From Cyanobacteria bacterium SIG28 (lineage in GTDB: Bacteria > Cyanobacteriota > Vampirovibrionia > Gastranaerophilales > Gastranaerophilaceae): a DNA stretch of 64,000 bases. The stretch's first letter is position 1. Every line of letters starts with the position of its first letter. Both the position numbers and the translations under genes were made by a program. The DNA is taken from assembly GCA_015152525.1 (NCBI GenBank), contig SUTU01000003.1, forward strand, positions 81,573 through 145,572. The letters run 5' to 3'. The notes under the pieces were generated by a model. That model worked only from the letters and a program-made list of their open reading frames with translations, was not told the DNA's origin and did not search any database. Below are positions 16,641-25,519 of the stretch, piece by piece.

Positions 16641-17328
16641 AATACTTGTAGTTGATGACGATATTGCAATAAATGAACTTATAAAAATTAATCTTGAATT
16701 GCAAGGCTATGAAGTTATTCAGGCATATAACGGTATTGAAGGGTTTGCTTTGGCAAGACAAGAAATGCCGGCTTTAATAATTTTGGATGTTATGATGCCG
16801 GAAGTTGACGGGTTTACGGTTGCTCAAAGAATACGTCAAGCCGCTGAAATAAGTGAAATTCCTATAATAATGCTAACTGCATTATCTGAATTGAATAATA
16901 AGGTTAACGGGTTTAATATTGGTGTAGATGATTATTTAACCAAGCCTTTTGAACCGGAAGAATTAGTTGTTAGAGTTAGGGCGCTTTTGAAACGCACAAA
17001 ACAAATTCCTAAAACATCTGCAGTAAGAGATTTGTTAACTTTTAAAGAAGTAACGCTTTTGCCGGAAACTTATAGCGTGCAGATTGGCGAAAAAATTCAA
17101 AAACTTACTCCTATTGAATTTGATATTTTTAATTTGCTGTTCCAAAACCATGGTAATATGGTTTCAGCGCAAAGACTGCTAAAAGAAGTTTGGGGATATG
17201 ATCCGGATGATAGTGTAGAAACTATAAGGGTTCACATTCGTCATTTGAGGAGCAAAATTGATAAAATTGCTGACGGTAAAAAATATATAGAAACAATTTA
17301 TGGTGGCGGATATAAATTGAATATTTAG
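16633..17328 (+). CDS. OmpR/PhoB-type response regulator
   Basis: A 231-aa transcription regulator with an N-terminal receiver (KILVVDDDIAINEL, phospho-acceptor Asp in LIILDVMMPEVDG, switch Thr in IIMLTALS, Lys in LTKPFEPEEL) and a C-terminal winged helix (ETIRVHIRHLRSKID, ending IYGGGYKLNI). No histidine kinase is adjacent; the only kinase in the window, at 10627-11964, has its own single-domain receiver. The start overlaps the rmuC end by 8 bases and nadE follows 13 bases later, so it is in an rmuC-regulator-nadE operon. Confidence 0.92.
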   Translation: MAKILVVDDDIAINELIKINLELQGYEVIQAYNGIEGFALARQEMPALIILDVMMPEVDGFTVAQRIRQAAEISEIPIIMLTALSELNNKVNGFNIGVDDYLTKPFEPEELVVRVRALLKRTKQIPKTSAVRDLLTFKEVTLLPETYSVQIGEKIQKLTPIEFDIFNLLFQNHGNMVSAQRLLKEVWGYDPDDSVETIRVHIRHLRSKIDKIADGKKYIETIYGGGYKLNI

Positions 17329-17341
17329 TAAGAGGCTAAAA

Positions 17342-18955
17342 ATGGATGATAAAAATTTTGTTGCTATTGCACAAATAAATTTGATAGCAGGGAATTTGGA
17401 ATATAATTCAAATAAAATTATAGAAAGCATTAAAAAAGCAAAATCCTATGGTTCAGAATTAATTGTTTTTCCGGCAAGAACCCTTATTGGTTGTGATATG
17501 CCGGATTTTGTAAATCGTTTTGAATTTGTTGTTGAACAAGAAAAAAAATGGTTAGAAAAAATAGCAGAACAAACTCATGATATAACAGCTCTTGTAGGGT
17601 TTGTTGATAAAAAATCTGAAGAGTATATAGCTATTATAAAAAATGGAAAAATTGATTATTATTCATTACAAGAGAATAATATAATTTCGTCTAAACTTAT
17701 TTATTCAGGCGATGAATTTCTAATAAAAATGGACTCAATTCCATCTTGCACTAATAGTTTTGAGTATCGTTTACAAAGACTTTCTCAATTAGCAAAAAAA
17801 TATAACCTTCCGATTATAGAGGTAAATCAAGTCGGCGCAATTGATAATAATTCATATGACGGTTTAAGTTTAGTGTGTAATAGTAAGGGTGAAATAACTG
17901 CTATCGCAAAAGATTTTGAAGAAGATTTAATTTTAGTTAATCCGTATAATGAAATACCTTTAAAAATTTCCGCTAATGAAATTCAAAAAGAGTTTTCTCT
18001 TGATTATGAATGGGATTTAGAAAGAACTTATAAATCTTTAGTTCAAGGGATACGGGATTATTTTAAAAAATGTGGTTTAAAACGTGCAGTGCTTGGACTT
18101 TCCGGCGGACTAGATTCCACAGTTTGTGCAGTTTTATTAGTAGATGCTTTGGGAAAAGAAAATGTTTATGGCGTTTCAATGCCTTCAAAGTTAACAAGTC
18201 AAGAAAGCAAAACTGATGCGGAAATTTTGGCAAAAAACTTGGGAATAGGGTTTTATGAAGCTTCCATAAAACCGATGGTTGACACGACTAATAATTGTTT
18301 GGCTGATATTTTTAATCAAGTACAAAATTCTTGGGATTGCAGATACAAAAAAAGTTATACTCAAGATAATATTCAAGCTCGTTCACGAGCAATGTATTTA
18401 TGGGCAATAAGTAACGAATTTGCTTCTTGTATCCCAATAGCAACTTCTGATAAATCAGAGAGTTATATGGGTTATGCTACAGTTAATGGCGATATGTCCG
18501 GTGGCTTTGCACCTATTGCAGATGTTACTAAAACGAAACTTTTTGCATTGGCTCGTTGGATGAATAAAAATAGAAGTCAAAAAAATGATATTCCGGAATC
18601 GATTTTGTTAAAAAAACCCGGTGCAGAACTTGCGATAGATGAAAAAACCGGTAAAACGTTGAATGCAGAAGACGCACTTATGCCATATGAATTTATGGAT
18701 GAAGTTATTTGGCGGATTGAAAATAAACATAATTCTTACGAACAACTTCTAAGCTCTGAATTTATTTATGAAAAGAAATTTAAGATTTCTAAAGAACAGA
18801 AAATAGAATGGCTTGATAAATTCTTTAAAAGAATGTCTACTGCAATCTACAAATGGTCAATACTACCACCTTCAATCATTGTTGATTCTGCAACAATTAA
18901 TAAAAGCAAATATTATCAGCCTATAACTTCGGGTTCAATTAATTATAAAAATTAA
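17342..18955 (+). CDS. nadE: NAD synthetase with degenerate glutamine amidotransferase domain
   Basis: Makes NAD from nicotinate adenine dinucleotide, ATP and ammonia. The C-terminal synthetase domain (from about residue 225) is intact: PP-loop SGGLDS at 254-259, ATSDKSESYMGYATVNGDM, and the KPGAEL segment. The N-terminal nitrilase-like domain (about 5-205) is clearly related (final part IIEVNQVGAIDNNSYDGLS) but has lost its triad: the FPE glutamate is FPA (Ala45), the LPNYGVFDE lysine segment is absent and the ICEDIW cysteine segment is deleted, shortening the domain by about 35 residues. It probably uses free ammonia. Convergent with pyrG, 6 bases apart. Confidence 0.88.
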   Translation: MDDKNFVAIAQINLIAGNLEYNSNKIIESIKKAKSYGSELIVFPARTLIGCDMPDFVNRFEFVVEQEKKWLEKIAEQTHDITALVGFVDKKSEEYIAIIKNGKIDYYSLQENNIISSKLIYSGDEFLIKMDSIPSCTNSFEYRLQRLSQLAKKYNLPIIEVNQVGAIDNNSYDGLSLVCNSKGEITAIAKDFEEDLILVNPYNEIPLKISANEIQKEFSLDYEWDLERTYKSLVQGIRDYFKKCGLKRAVLGLSGGLDSTVCAVLLVDALGKENVYGVSMPSKLTSQESKTDAEILAKNLGIGFYEASIKPMVDTTNNCLADIFNQVQNSWDCRYKKSYTQDNIQARSRAMYLWAISNEFASCIPIATSDKSESYMGYATVNGDMSGGFAPIADVTKTKLFALARWMNKNRSQKNDIPESILLKKPGAELAIDEKTGKTLNAEDALMPYEFMDEVIWRIENKHNSYEQLLSSEFIYEKKFKISKEQKIEWLDKFFKRMSTAIYKWSILPPSIIVDSATINKSKYYQPITSGSINYKN

Positions 18956-18961
18956 GGTTCT

Positions 18962-20557
18962 TTATTTTAAAGCCGCTTTAATTAAACCTCTGAATAACGG
19001 ATGAGGATTTTCCGGTCTTGATTTGAATTCCGGATGGAATTGGCATGCAACAAACCAATCCAGATGCGGTAATTCAATAATCTCAGAGAGCATACCGTCA
19101 GGCGACATTCCGGAGAAAACTAATCCGGCTTTTTTTAATTCATCAATGTAGTCTGTATTAACTTCATATCTGTGTCTATGACGTTCTGAAATTTTGGTCG
19201 AACCGTAAACCTCATGAGCTTTAGAACCTTTTTTTACTTGGCAATCATATGCGCCTAATCTCATTGTTCCGCCATAACCTTTAACGTCTTTTTGATCTAA
19301 CATCAAATCAACAACAGGATAAGGTGTGTTTTCATCGAATTCTGTTGAATTTGCATTTTTTAAACCAGCTACATTTCTGGCAAATTCCGTAACGGCGCAT
19401 TGCATGCCTAAGCAAATACCTAAGAATGGTAAATTGTTTTCACGAGCATATCTTATAACGTTTAATTTTCCTTCAACGCCTCTAATTCCAAATCCACCAG
19501 GGATAACAACACCATCAACATCTTTAAGAAGTTCTATGCAAACATTCTTATCTACACAATCTTCGGAATTTATCCATTTGATTTCAGTTTTTGCATTTTG
19601 TTCATAACCGGCATGCTTAATCGATTCAACAACAGAGATATAAGCATCAGAAAGTTTTGTATATTTACCGGCAATAGCAATTTTGATAACTTTTTGCGGA
19701 TTATTGATTCTGTTAACCAAATCCTTCCAACTATCCAAATTCGCTTCTTTAGCAGGTGTTTGTAATAATTTTAATACAACATCAGCAAAGTTTTGTTCTT
19801 CCAAAGCAAGAGGCACTTCATAAATACTCTTCATGTCTTTACATTCAATTACAGCTTCTTTAGCAACAGAACAGAATAACGCTAATTTTTCTTTCTCTGT
19901 TTTAGGAATTGCACGAGCGGTTCTGCAAACCAAAATTTCCGGTTGAAGTCCGTAACTTCTTAAAACCGTAACACTGTGTTGAGAAGGTTTTGTTTTCAAT
20001 TCGCCGGAAGTCGGTAAGTATGGTAAAAGTGTACAATGAATGTTTATTGCATTTCCGATACCGACCTCTGATTTAAACTGTCTGATTGATTCGATAAACG
20101 GTAAGCCTTCAATATCACCAATGGTACCGCCAATTTCTATAATTTGAAAATCAGGTTTAAATTGTTTTTGAGCTTTTACAATTCTGGATTTTATTTCGTT
20201 TGTAATGTGCGGAATTACTTGAACCGTACCGCCTAAATAATCACCTTTGCGCTCTTTATTTATTACTGTTTGATAAACGCTACCTGATGTAACGCTACTT
20301 AAGCGAGAGAAATTTGAGTTAATAAATCTTTCATAATGCCCTAAGTCTAAATCTGTTTCGGCACCGTCATCCGTCACAAAAACTTCACCGTGTTGGAATG
20401 GACTCATAGTTCCGGGGTCTACATTTATGTAAGGGTCAAACTTTTGTATTGCAACGGAAAAACCTCTTGCTCTAAGTAACTTACCTAATGAAGCACCTAT
20501 AATTCCTTTACCTAATGAACTTACAACACCACCTGTAATAAATATATACTTGGTCAT
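18962..20557 (-). CDS. pyrG: CTP synthase
   Basis: Aminates UTP to CTP using glutamine and ATP. The 531-aa protein has the N-terminal synthase domain (starting [17 protein letters not shown], with the P-loop, and [21 protein letters not shown]) and the C-terminal class I glutaminase with the nucleophile cysteine in FLGICLGMQ and the late His/Glu in QFHPEFKS. Length and motifs are normal. It is downstream of gatC, separated by a terminator, and convergent with nadE. Confidence 0.96.
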   Translation of the reverse strand: MTKYIFITGGVVSSLGKGIIGASLGKLLRARGFSVAIQKFDPYINVDPGTMSPFQHGEVFVTDDGAETDLDLGHYERFINSNFSRLSSVTSGSVYQTVINKERKGDYLGGTVQVIPHITNEIKSRIVKAQKQFKPDFQIIEIGGTIGDIEGLPFIESIRQFKSEVGIGNAINIHCTLLPYLPTSGELKTKPSQHSVTVLRSYGLQPEILVCRTARAIPKTEKEKLALFCSVAKEAVIECKDMKSIYEVPLALEEQNFADVVLKLLQTPAKEANLDSWKDLVNRINNPQKVIKIAIAGKYTKLSDAYISVVESIKHAGYEQNAKTEIKWINSEDCVDKNVCIELLKDVDGVVIPGGFGIRGVEGKLNVIRYARENNLPFLGICLGMQCAVTEFARNVAGLKNANSTEFDENTPYPVVDLMLDQKDVKGYGGTMRLGAYDCQVKKGSKAHEVYGSTKISERHRHRYEVNTDYIDELKKAGLVFSGMSPDGMLSEIIELPHLDWFVACQFHPEFKSRPENPHPLFRGLIKAALK

Positions 20558-20623
20558 TACTATACTTCCTTTACATTCTTATTTCCGGATCTGCTTAATC
20601 GGATTTGTGATTAGTACTAATTA

Positions 20624-20648
20624 AAAAAGGGGCTAAAAGCCCCTTTTT
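20624..20648 (-). terminator. Rho-independent terminator after gatC
   Basis: The stem AAAAAGGGGCT (20624-20634) with AGCCCCTTTTT (20638-20648) directly follows the gatC stop; read on the minus strand it ends in a T run. Confidence 0.85.
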
Positions 20649-20650
20649 GT

Positions 20651-20932
20651 TTAATTGATTTTTGGAACTCTGAAAAATCCGTCTTCTTCGTACGGTGCAT
20701 TTTTCATCAGTTCTTCTTTAGTTTGTTCATAAAAAACTTTGTCTTCTCTCATAACGTTAACAAAATCAATAGCGTGTGCCATTGGCTCAACTGAAGAAGT
20801 ATCAACTTCATTCATTGCATCAACATGTTTAAGAACATCACCTAACTGTTTTGCATATTTTTCTTTTTCTTCTTCTGTTAGCTCTAAGCGTGCAAGCTTT
20901 GCAACGTGTTCAACATCTTTAATCGTAATCAT
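20651..20932 (-). CDS. gatC: Asp/Glu-tRNA amidotransferase subunit C
   Basis: The small stabilising subunit of the GatCAB complex, which converts Asp-tRNA(Asn) and Glu-tRNA(Gln) to the amide forms. The 93 aa show the family pattern: ITIKDVEHVAKLARLELTEEE at the start, the coil with LKHVDAMNEVDTS, and the tail VMREDKV ending FFRVPKIN. gatA and gatB are not in this window, so the complex is split over the genome. It is monocistronic and divergent from the M48 peptidase gene. Confidence 0.93.
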   Translation of the reverse strand: MITIKDVEHVAKLARLELTEEEKEKYAKQLGDVLKHVDAMNEVDTSSVEPMAHAIDFVNVMREDKVFYEQTKEELMKNAPYEEDGFFRVPKIN

Positions 20933-21033
20933 TTTTTCTACTCCAATAATAAGAAGATAATAACATAAAATTTTTAAAAGGTAAATTTTATTTTTATTTT
21001 TGTATACAATATATTTCGCAAAATTCGAAATTA

Positions 21034-21042
21034 TGTTATAAT
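21034..21042 (+). promoter_or_regulatory. Extended -10 promoter of the M48 peptidase gene
   Basis: TGTTATAAT (TGnTATAAT form) lies 27 nt before the ATG at 21070; TAGGAG is the ribosome site. A short inverted repeat (TTCG ... CGAA, 21015-21029) precedes it and might be an operator. Confidence 0.5.
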
Positions 21043-21069
21043 TTGAACAAATTATAGATAGGAGTTTTT

Positions 21070-22371
21070 ATGAAAAAGAAATTTGTTTCAGCAATGTTAA
21101 TTTGTTCAATGTTATCTTTTTTGCCAGCGTGTGCTTCTTCTCATATTGATAGGCAAATTCAAGCAAGTAAGAAAAGTAATAAATACAATTCAGTAAAAAA
21201 ACATGCTGCTGAACATGAAACAAATTTCTACAAAGAAAAAGCAGAAGATATAGTTCTAAAAGATCCAAAATTAATATCTTTTAAGACTGAAAATGTTGAA
21301 AAAATAAGTGATGCGAAATTAGAGAAAAAAATTCAAAAAGACGAAGCTTACTATGTGAAAAATGTAATTCCGCATTTGGATAAAAACAATCCTCGTTATA
21401 ATAAAATCCAAGGTGTAGATTTTTATAATTTGTATAGAGTTGCAGAGCGTGTTATCAGATCAAATAATTTAGATTATGTAAATTGGCGTATTGTGCTGGT
21501 TGAAGATACTGATGATTTTAATGCGGCGTCAACAGAAGCGAATTTGATTGCAATAAACTCTGCCTTATATGATTCTTTATATAACAATAATGATGCTTTG
21601 GCTTATGTTATTTCTCATGAAATTGCACATCAAGTTTTGGGACATTCTCAACAGAAAATTGAAAAAAGAAGAAGATATGCTACTTCAAATGATATTGTAA
21701 CTATAACCACTTTGGGATTTGGTTCACTAATTTATATGCCTGTAAGTCATAGAATTATGGCAAAACAATTCAGAGCAATGGAATATGAAGCGGATACTTT
21801 GGGTATGGAATTTTTGGTAAGAGCAGGATACAAGTTTGAAGATGCAATGGCAGCTCTTAACTTCATGAATTCACTCCCTCATACAGAATATTTAACAGAT
21901 TATCATCCTTCTCCTGAAAAAAGGATTGATAATTTAAAAACAGTCCAACGGTATTTTTTGAGCCATTGGGTAGACGAAGGCAGATACTATTTTTATAACA
22001 GTAAACCTCTTGAATGTAAGAAATCTTCAGACAGAGTTTCTATTGTTATAAGTTCTAGCGAAACAAGCAGAGATAAAAATTTCACTCCGGAGGATACAGA
22101 AGAGCTTTTGAAACGAGTTGGGTATATCGACTATAAATCAGGACGTATGCTTGAAGCTATAAAATATTTTACTCAATGGACGGAAATTTCAAGTTCATAC
22201 ATCCCTCATTTATATTTATCTTATGCTTATGAATATTTATACAAGCAAAATCCAGATAAAAAACTTTTAAAGAAAGCTAAAGAAGCTGCTAAAATGGCGA
22301 GTGCTATTGCACCGAAGGATGAAAATGTAAAAGCTCAAATTGCGGATTTAGTAATGGCGGAAGAGTTGTAG
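21070..22371 (+). CDS. M48 family metalloprotease, lipoprotein, with TPR-like C-terminus
   Basis: A 433-aa envelope zinc protease of the BepA/LoiP kind, likely working in outer-membrane or periplasmic protein quality control. The signal peptide ends in the lipobox LPAC with Cys21 as lipid site. The zinc motif HEIAH is at 183-187, and the third ligand is the Glu in YEADTLGMEFL near 240. The C-terminal third (about 340-430) is helical and TPR-like (GRMLEAIKYFTQW, then PHLYLSYAYEYL), which resembles BepA. It is monocistronic. Confidence 0.88.
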   Translation: MKKKFVSAMLICSMLSFLPACASSHIDRQIQASKKSNKYNSVKKHAAEHETNFYKEKAEDIVLKDPKLISFKTENVEKISDAKLEKKIQKDEAYYVKNVIPHLDKNNPRYNKIQGVDFYNLYRVAERVIRSNNLDYVNWRIVLVEDTDDFNAASTEANLIAINSALYDSLYNNNDALAYVISHEIAHQVLGHSQQKIEKRRRYATSNDIVTITTLGFGSLIYMPVSHRIMAKQFRAMEYEADTLGMEFLVRAGYKFEDAMAALNFMNSLPHTEYLTDYHPSPEKRIDNLKTVQRYFLSHWVDEGRYYFYNSKPLECKKSSDRVSIVISSSETSRDKNFTPEDTEELLKRVGYIDYKSGRMLEAIKYFTQWTEISSSYIPHLYLSYAYEYLYKQNPDKKLLKKAKEAAKMASAIAPKDENVKAQIADLVMAEEL

Positions 22372-22410
22372 ACTCTTTACCTTTAATAAAAAGGGTGATA
22401 GTATTGAATT

Positions 22411-23127
22411 ATGTTAAATCTATATATCACATCAAACAATAAAGGCGAAGGTAAAACATTTTTAACGGCAGGACTTGCGGCGACTATGCAAAGCTTAGGT
22501 TATGCAACGAGTGTTTATAAGCCAATTCAAACAAATGGAAAGGTGATAAACGGTTTTACTCAATCACCGGATTTAACTTTTATAAAATCAATCGACCCGT
22601 ACATAAATACGCATTTTTCATATCTGTTTAAATCGAAGGCTGAACCTTTGATTGCAGCTGAGAATGAAAATGAATATATAGATATAGATTTTATAAATAA
22701 TGAGTATCAAAAAGTTACTATTAATTCTGATTGTGTGATAATAGACGGGGATTCAGGGTTAATGAGTCCTTTGGCACCAAATATTCAAAATGCTGAGTTA
22801 ATAAAAAAAATTGCTTTACCGGTTTTGTTAGTTGTTACGCCGGATAAAAATGCAATAAATGGCACATTGCTAACTATTTATGCGGCTATGGAAAAGGGTA
22901 TTAATATTCGAGGTGTGGTAATTAATAATATTTCTAAAGATTGTTCAAAAGAAACCCTTACTTCGATAACTAGGGTTATTGAGGAATATTCTAATGTAAA
23001 AATTTTGGGTCTGATTCCTCATCTAGAAGACAGAATAATACCATCAGAACTAATTACTGCTGTATTAAACGGTATTGATATTGAGAGTATTTTTGATGTA
23101 AAAATAGAAAAATTGGACATGAATTAA
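22411..23127 (+). CDS. BioD-like ATPase (dethiobiotin synthetase family)
   Basis: A 238-aa P-loop protein. The Walker A motif is SNNKGEGKT (residues 8-16), followed by FLTAGLAATMQSLGYATSVYKPIQT, which is the BioD layout (kinase loop, then the KP-x-Q substrate segment). The Walker B-like strand is DCVIIDGDSGLMSPLAP, matching the VEGAGG region of BioD loosely. The P-loop lacks the usual GTDTGVGKT wording, and no other biotin gene is nearby, so it could be a BioD-fold protein with another job. The stop overlaps the rsmD start by one base. Confidence 0.6.
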   Translation: MLNLYITSNNKGEGKTFLTAGLAATMQSLGYATSVYKPIQTNGKVINGFTQSPDLTFIKSIDPYINTHFSYLFKSKAEPLIAAENENEYIDIDFINNEYQKVTINSDCVIIDGDSGLMSPLAPNIQNAELIKKIALPVLLVVTPDKNAINGTLLTIYAAMEKGINIRGVVINNISKDCSKETLTSITRVIEEYSNVKILGLIPHLEDRIIPSELITAVLNGIDIESIFDVKIEKLDMN

Positions 23128-23651
23128 TGATTATAACCGGTGGAAAATTTAAGGGGCGAAAAATATTGGCACCTGATGAAAAAATTACACGTCCAACTCT
23201 TTCAAAGGTCAGAGAAGGTGTTTTTAATGTTTTATTCTCTGAAATCGGAAATTTTGAAGGAAAATCTTTTCTTGATGTTTTTGGCGGCTCCGGAATTATC
23301 GGTTTGGAAGCTTTGTCGCGTGGTTTTGATGACGTTATGGTTTTTGAAAAAAATTTAAAATCAGCCCAAGTGATTAAAAAAAATTATCAAGCTGTAGGTG
23401 TTGAATTAAATTTAAAAATCGGTGATAGTCTTAAACTAATTGAAAAATTGGATAAAAAATTTGATGTTATATACATTGATCCACCTTATTTTAGTGGCGT
23501 TTATGAAACAGTATTAGATAAAATAAAAAATATTGCAGCAAATTCTATAATTGTTGTTGAACATTCAGAAAACTTAAATCTTGGTGATTTTAAGTTAATT
23601 AAAGAAAAAAATTATGGCGGTAAAAGAGTTTCTTTTTTGACTCTTGAATAA
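23127..23651 (+). CDS. rsmD: 16S rRNA (guanine(966)-N(2))-methyltransferase
   Basis: Methylates G966 of 16S rRNA with S-adenosylmethionine. The 174-aa protein begins with the diagnostic IITGGKFKGRKI followed by TRPTLSKVREGVFNVL; the SAM site is LDVFGGSGIIGLEALSRG and the catalytic DPPY motif is in VIYIDPPYF. Its ATG shares a base with the stop of the BioD-like gene, so they are co-translated. It is convergent with the small gene at 23678. Confidence 0.92.
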   Translation: MIITGGKFKGRKILAPDEKITRPTLSKVREGVFNVLFSEIGNFEGKSFLDVFGGSGIIGLEALSRGFDDVMVFEKNLKSAQVIKKNYQAVGVELNLKIGDSLKLIEKLDKKFDVIYIDPPYFSGVYETVLDKIKNIAANSIIVVEHSENLNLGDFKLIKEKNYGGKRVSFLTLE

Positions 23652-23677
23652 ATGTAGAGAGTTTATCGCTTTAAAAA

Positions 23678-23893
23678 TTATTTTATCAATCCGCCTAAAG
23701 CCATAATATCTTCATAAGCGGCACCGGCTTCAAGCATTTCTTCTGCTGTGAAATCAAATAGAGTAATTGTATCGATAACTTCATTTTTTTTATCCATATT
23801 TTTTATAACAGATTCCAGAGCTGATTCTCTTGTCATATATTGGAATTTATTGTTGATACCTTGGTTTAGGCTTCTTCTTTTTGATTTTCCCAT
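23678..23893 (-). CDS. Conserved-looking 71-aa protein, unrecognised
   Basis: A small protein with a basic head (GKSKRRSLNQG) and an acidic helical tail (TAEEMLEAGAAYEDIMALGGLIK). Its ATG overlaps the stop of the ROK kinase by one base and is preceded by a GAGGAG site, so it is very likely translated as part of the nanE-ROK operon. No function is recognised; the head could bind nucleic acid or a partner. Confidence 0.65.
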   Translation of the reverse strand: MGKSKRRSLNQGINNKFQYMTRESALESVIKNMDKKNEVIDTITLFDFTAEEMLEAGAAYEDIMALGGLIK

Positions 23894-24768
23894 TAAAAAC
23901 TCCTCTCTATGGCAAGCAAAGCTACGCCTATCATGCCGGAATAGTTTCCTGCAATTCCTTTTTTTACTGAAATAGGAGTTGTTACGATTTCTTTATTAAC
24001 GTTTTCTTCAACTTTTTTTGTATCGACAAATTGTGCCATTGAGCCGGAAAGAATAACACAATCCGGATCAAAAATATTAGCTAAACCTATAATTCCCATT
24101 GTTAAATCGTTTTGCCATCTGTCAAAAATTGCAATCATTTGCGGGTTAGAATTTTTAACGCCTTCCATAACATCATAAGTTGTTACATCAGGATTATTCA
24201 GCATTTCTTCGGCATCCCATTTTAGAGCTGTACCAGAAGCATATGCTTCAAAACAATCCCAACTTCCGCAAGTACATTTTCTACGTTTGTCTGGGTACAT
24301 TTTAAAGTGCATTTCGCCTGCTGCACCGGATTTTCCTTTCAAGATTTGGTTATTGATAATAATTCCACCACCAACGCCGGTTCCTAAAGTTAGCATAACT
24401 GAAACATTTGAGCCTTTTGACGCACCAATTTTATATTCAGCCCATGCTGCAGCGTTGGCATCATTTTCAAGAAACACTTTTTTGTTGCTTAGCGCTTGAA
24501 AATCTATTGTATAATATCCTTCAACCAAATTTCCGGTAGAACCTAAAACACGGTTGTTTTCATTGTTTACTGCACCCGCTGTTGCAATAGCAATAATATC
24601 AACCTCTGTTTCATGCTTTTCTATTTGTGTTTTTAAAAGTTGTTTGATTTCGTCTAAAGTTTTTGGTGTGGCAAATTTATCGATTTCTGAAATAATATTT
24701 CCTGCTTCATCAATAATTGTGCTGTAAATTTTTGTACCGCCAATATCAAATGCTAAAGCCTTTTTCAT
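23893..24768 (-). CDS. ROK family sugar kinase (NanK-like)
   Basis: A 291-aa ROK kinase. The phosphate-1 motif is FDIGGTKI (from residue 7), LTLGTGVGGGIIINN is the phosphate-2 region, and the ROK zinc site is C-T-C-G-x-x-x-C-F-E (CTCGSWDCFEAYASG) preceded by GAAGEMHF. ROK kinases act on glucose, N-acetylglucosamine or N-acetylmannosamine. Its 4-base overlap with nanE makes N-acetylmannosamine the best guess (NanK role, making ManNAc-6-P), with glucokinase as the alternative. Confidence 0.82.
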   Translation of the reverse strand: MKKALAFDIGGTKIYSTIIDEAGNIISEIDKFATPKTLDEIKQLLKTQIEKHETEVDIIAIATAGAVNNENNRVLGSTGNLVEGYYTIDFQALSNKKVFLENDANAAAWAEYKIGASKGSNVSVMLTLGTGVGGGIIINNQILKGKSGAAGEMHFKMYPDKRRKCTCGSWDCFEAYASGTALKWDAEEMLNNPDVTTYDVMEGVKNSNPQMIAIFDRWQNDLTMGIIGLANIFDPDCVILSGSMAQFVDTKKVEENVNKEIVTTPISVKKGIAGNYSGMIGVALLAIERSF

Positions 24769-25439
24769 CCTATAAACCTCTTTGTAATAAGTTGTGGTCT
24801 GGTTATTGCAGAACCTATAACTACAGAATGTGCACCTAATTCAAATGCTTTCTTAACTTCTTCAGGATACCATACACGACCTTCCAGAAAAATCGGTTTT
24901 GAAGTTGATTTTACTAATTTTTCCAATAATTCAAAATCAGGTGTATCTTTGCAAGGTATTGAATCATCCGTATATCCTGCTAAAGTTGTTGAAATAATAT
25001 CAGCACCAATGTCTGAACATTTAACACCTTCTTCAAAAGTAGATATATCAGCCATTGCAAGTTTTTTAGCGGTGTGTATTAATTCAACAATTTGCTCTAA
25101 ATTACTACCGTCGGGTCTGGGTCTTGATGTGCCGTCAAAAGCTATAATATCAGCGCCGGCTTCAATTAAAGATTTTACTTTGTCTAGTGTTGGTGTAATA
25201 TAGACAACGCTTTTCCAGTTTTGAGGAAGTATGTCAGGTTTTGTTAAGCCGATAACAGGCACATTAAACCTTTTGGCATTTTTGACATCTCTTACACCAG
25301 CTACTCTCAAACCTTCTGCACCACCATTAATAACGGATTGCATCATTGCAAGCATGCATTTTTCATCGTAAAACGGTTCATTAGGCATTGCCTGAGATGA
25401 AACAATAATTTTTCCCCTGAGTTTTTCTATGATAGTCAT
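24765..25439 (-). CDS. nanE: N-acetylmannosamine-6-phosphate 2-epimerase
   Basis: Interconverts ManNAc-6-P and GlcNAc-6-P. The 224-aa TIM-barrel protein starts with LRGKIIVSSQAMPNEPF, then GGAEGLRVAG, VPVIGLTK, DIIAFDGTSRPRP, ADISTFEEG, DIISTTLAGYT, and ends with FLEGRVWYPEEVKKAFELGA and VVIGSAITRP, all typical of NanE. It is the first gene of nanE-ROK-71aa, transcribed divergently from the gene at 25520. No NanA lyase or sialic-acid transporter is in the window, so it may serve either sialate breakdown or supply of ManNAc-6-P to the NeuB-like synthase. Confidence 0.92.
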   Translation of the reverse strand: MTIIEKLRGKIIVSSQAMPNEPFYDEKCMLAMMQSVINGGAEGLRVAGVRDVKNAKRFNVPVIGLTKPDILPQNWKSVVYITPTLDKVKSLIEAGADIIAFDGTSRPRPDGSNLEQIVELIHTAKKLAMADISTFEEGVKCSDIGADIISTTLAGYTDDSIPCKDTPDFELLEKLVKSTSKPIFLEGRVWYPEEVKKAFELGAHSVVIGSAITRPQLITKRFIG

Positions 25440-25469
25440 GTCTAAAATTTTAACATAAAAATATTAGGA

Positions 25470-25498
25470 TTGCGCAAGCTGAAAAATAGTTTTATAAT
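25470..25498 (+). promoter_or_regulatory. Sigma-70-type promoter of the 324-aa gene
   Basis: TTGCGC (25470-25475) and consensus TATAAT (25493-25498) at a 17-nt spacing. Confidence 0.6.
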
Positions 25499-25519
25499 AT
25501 ATTAAAAGAGGTTGGAAGT

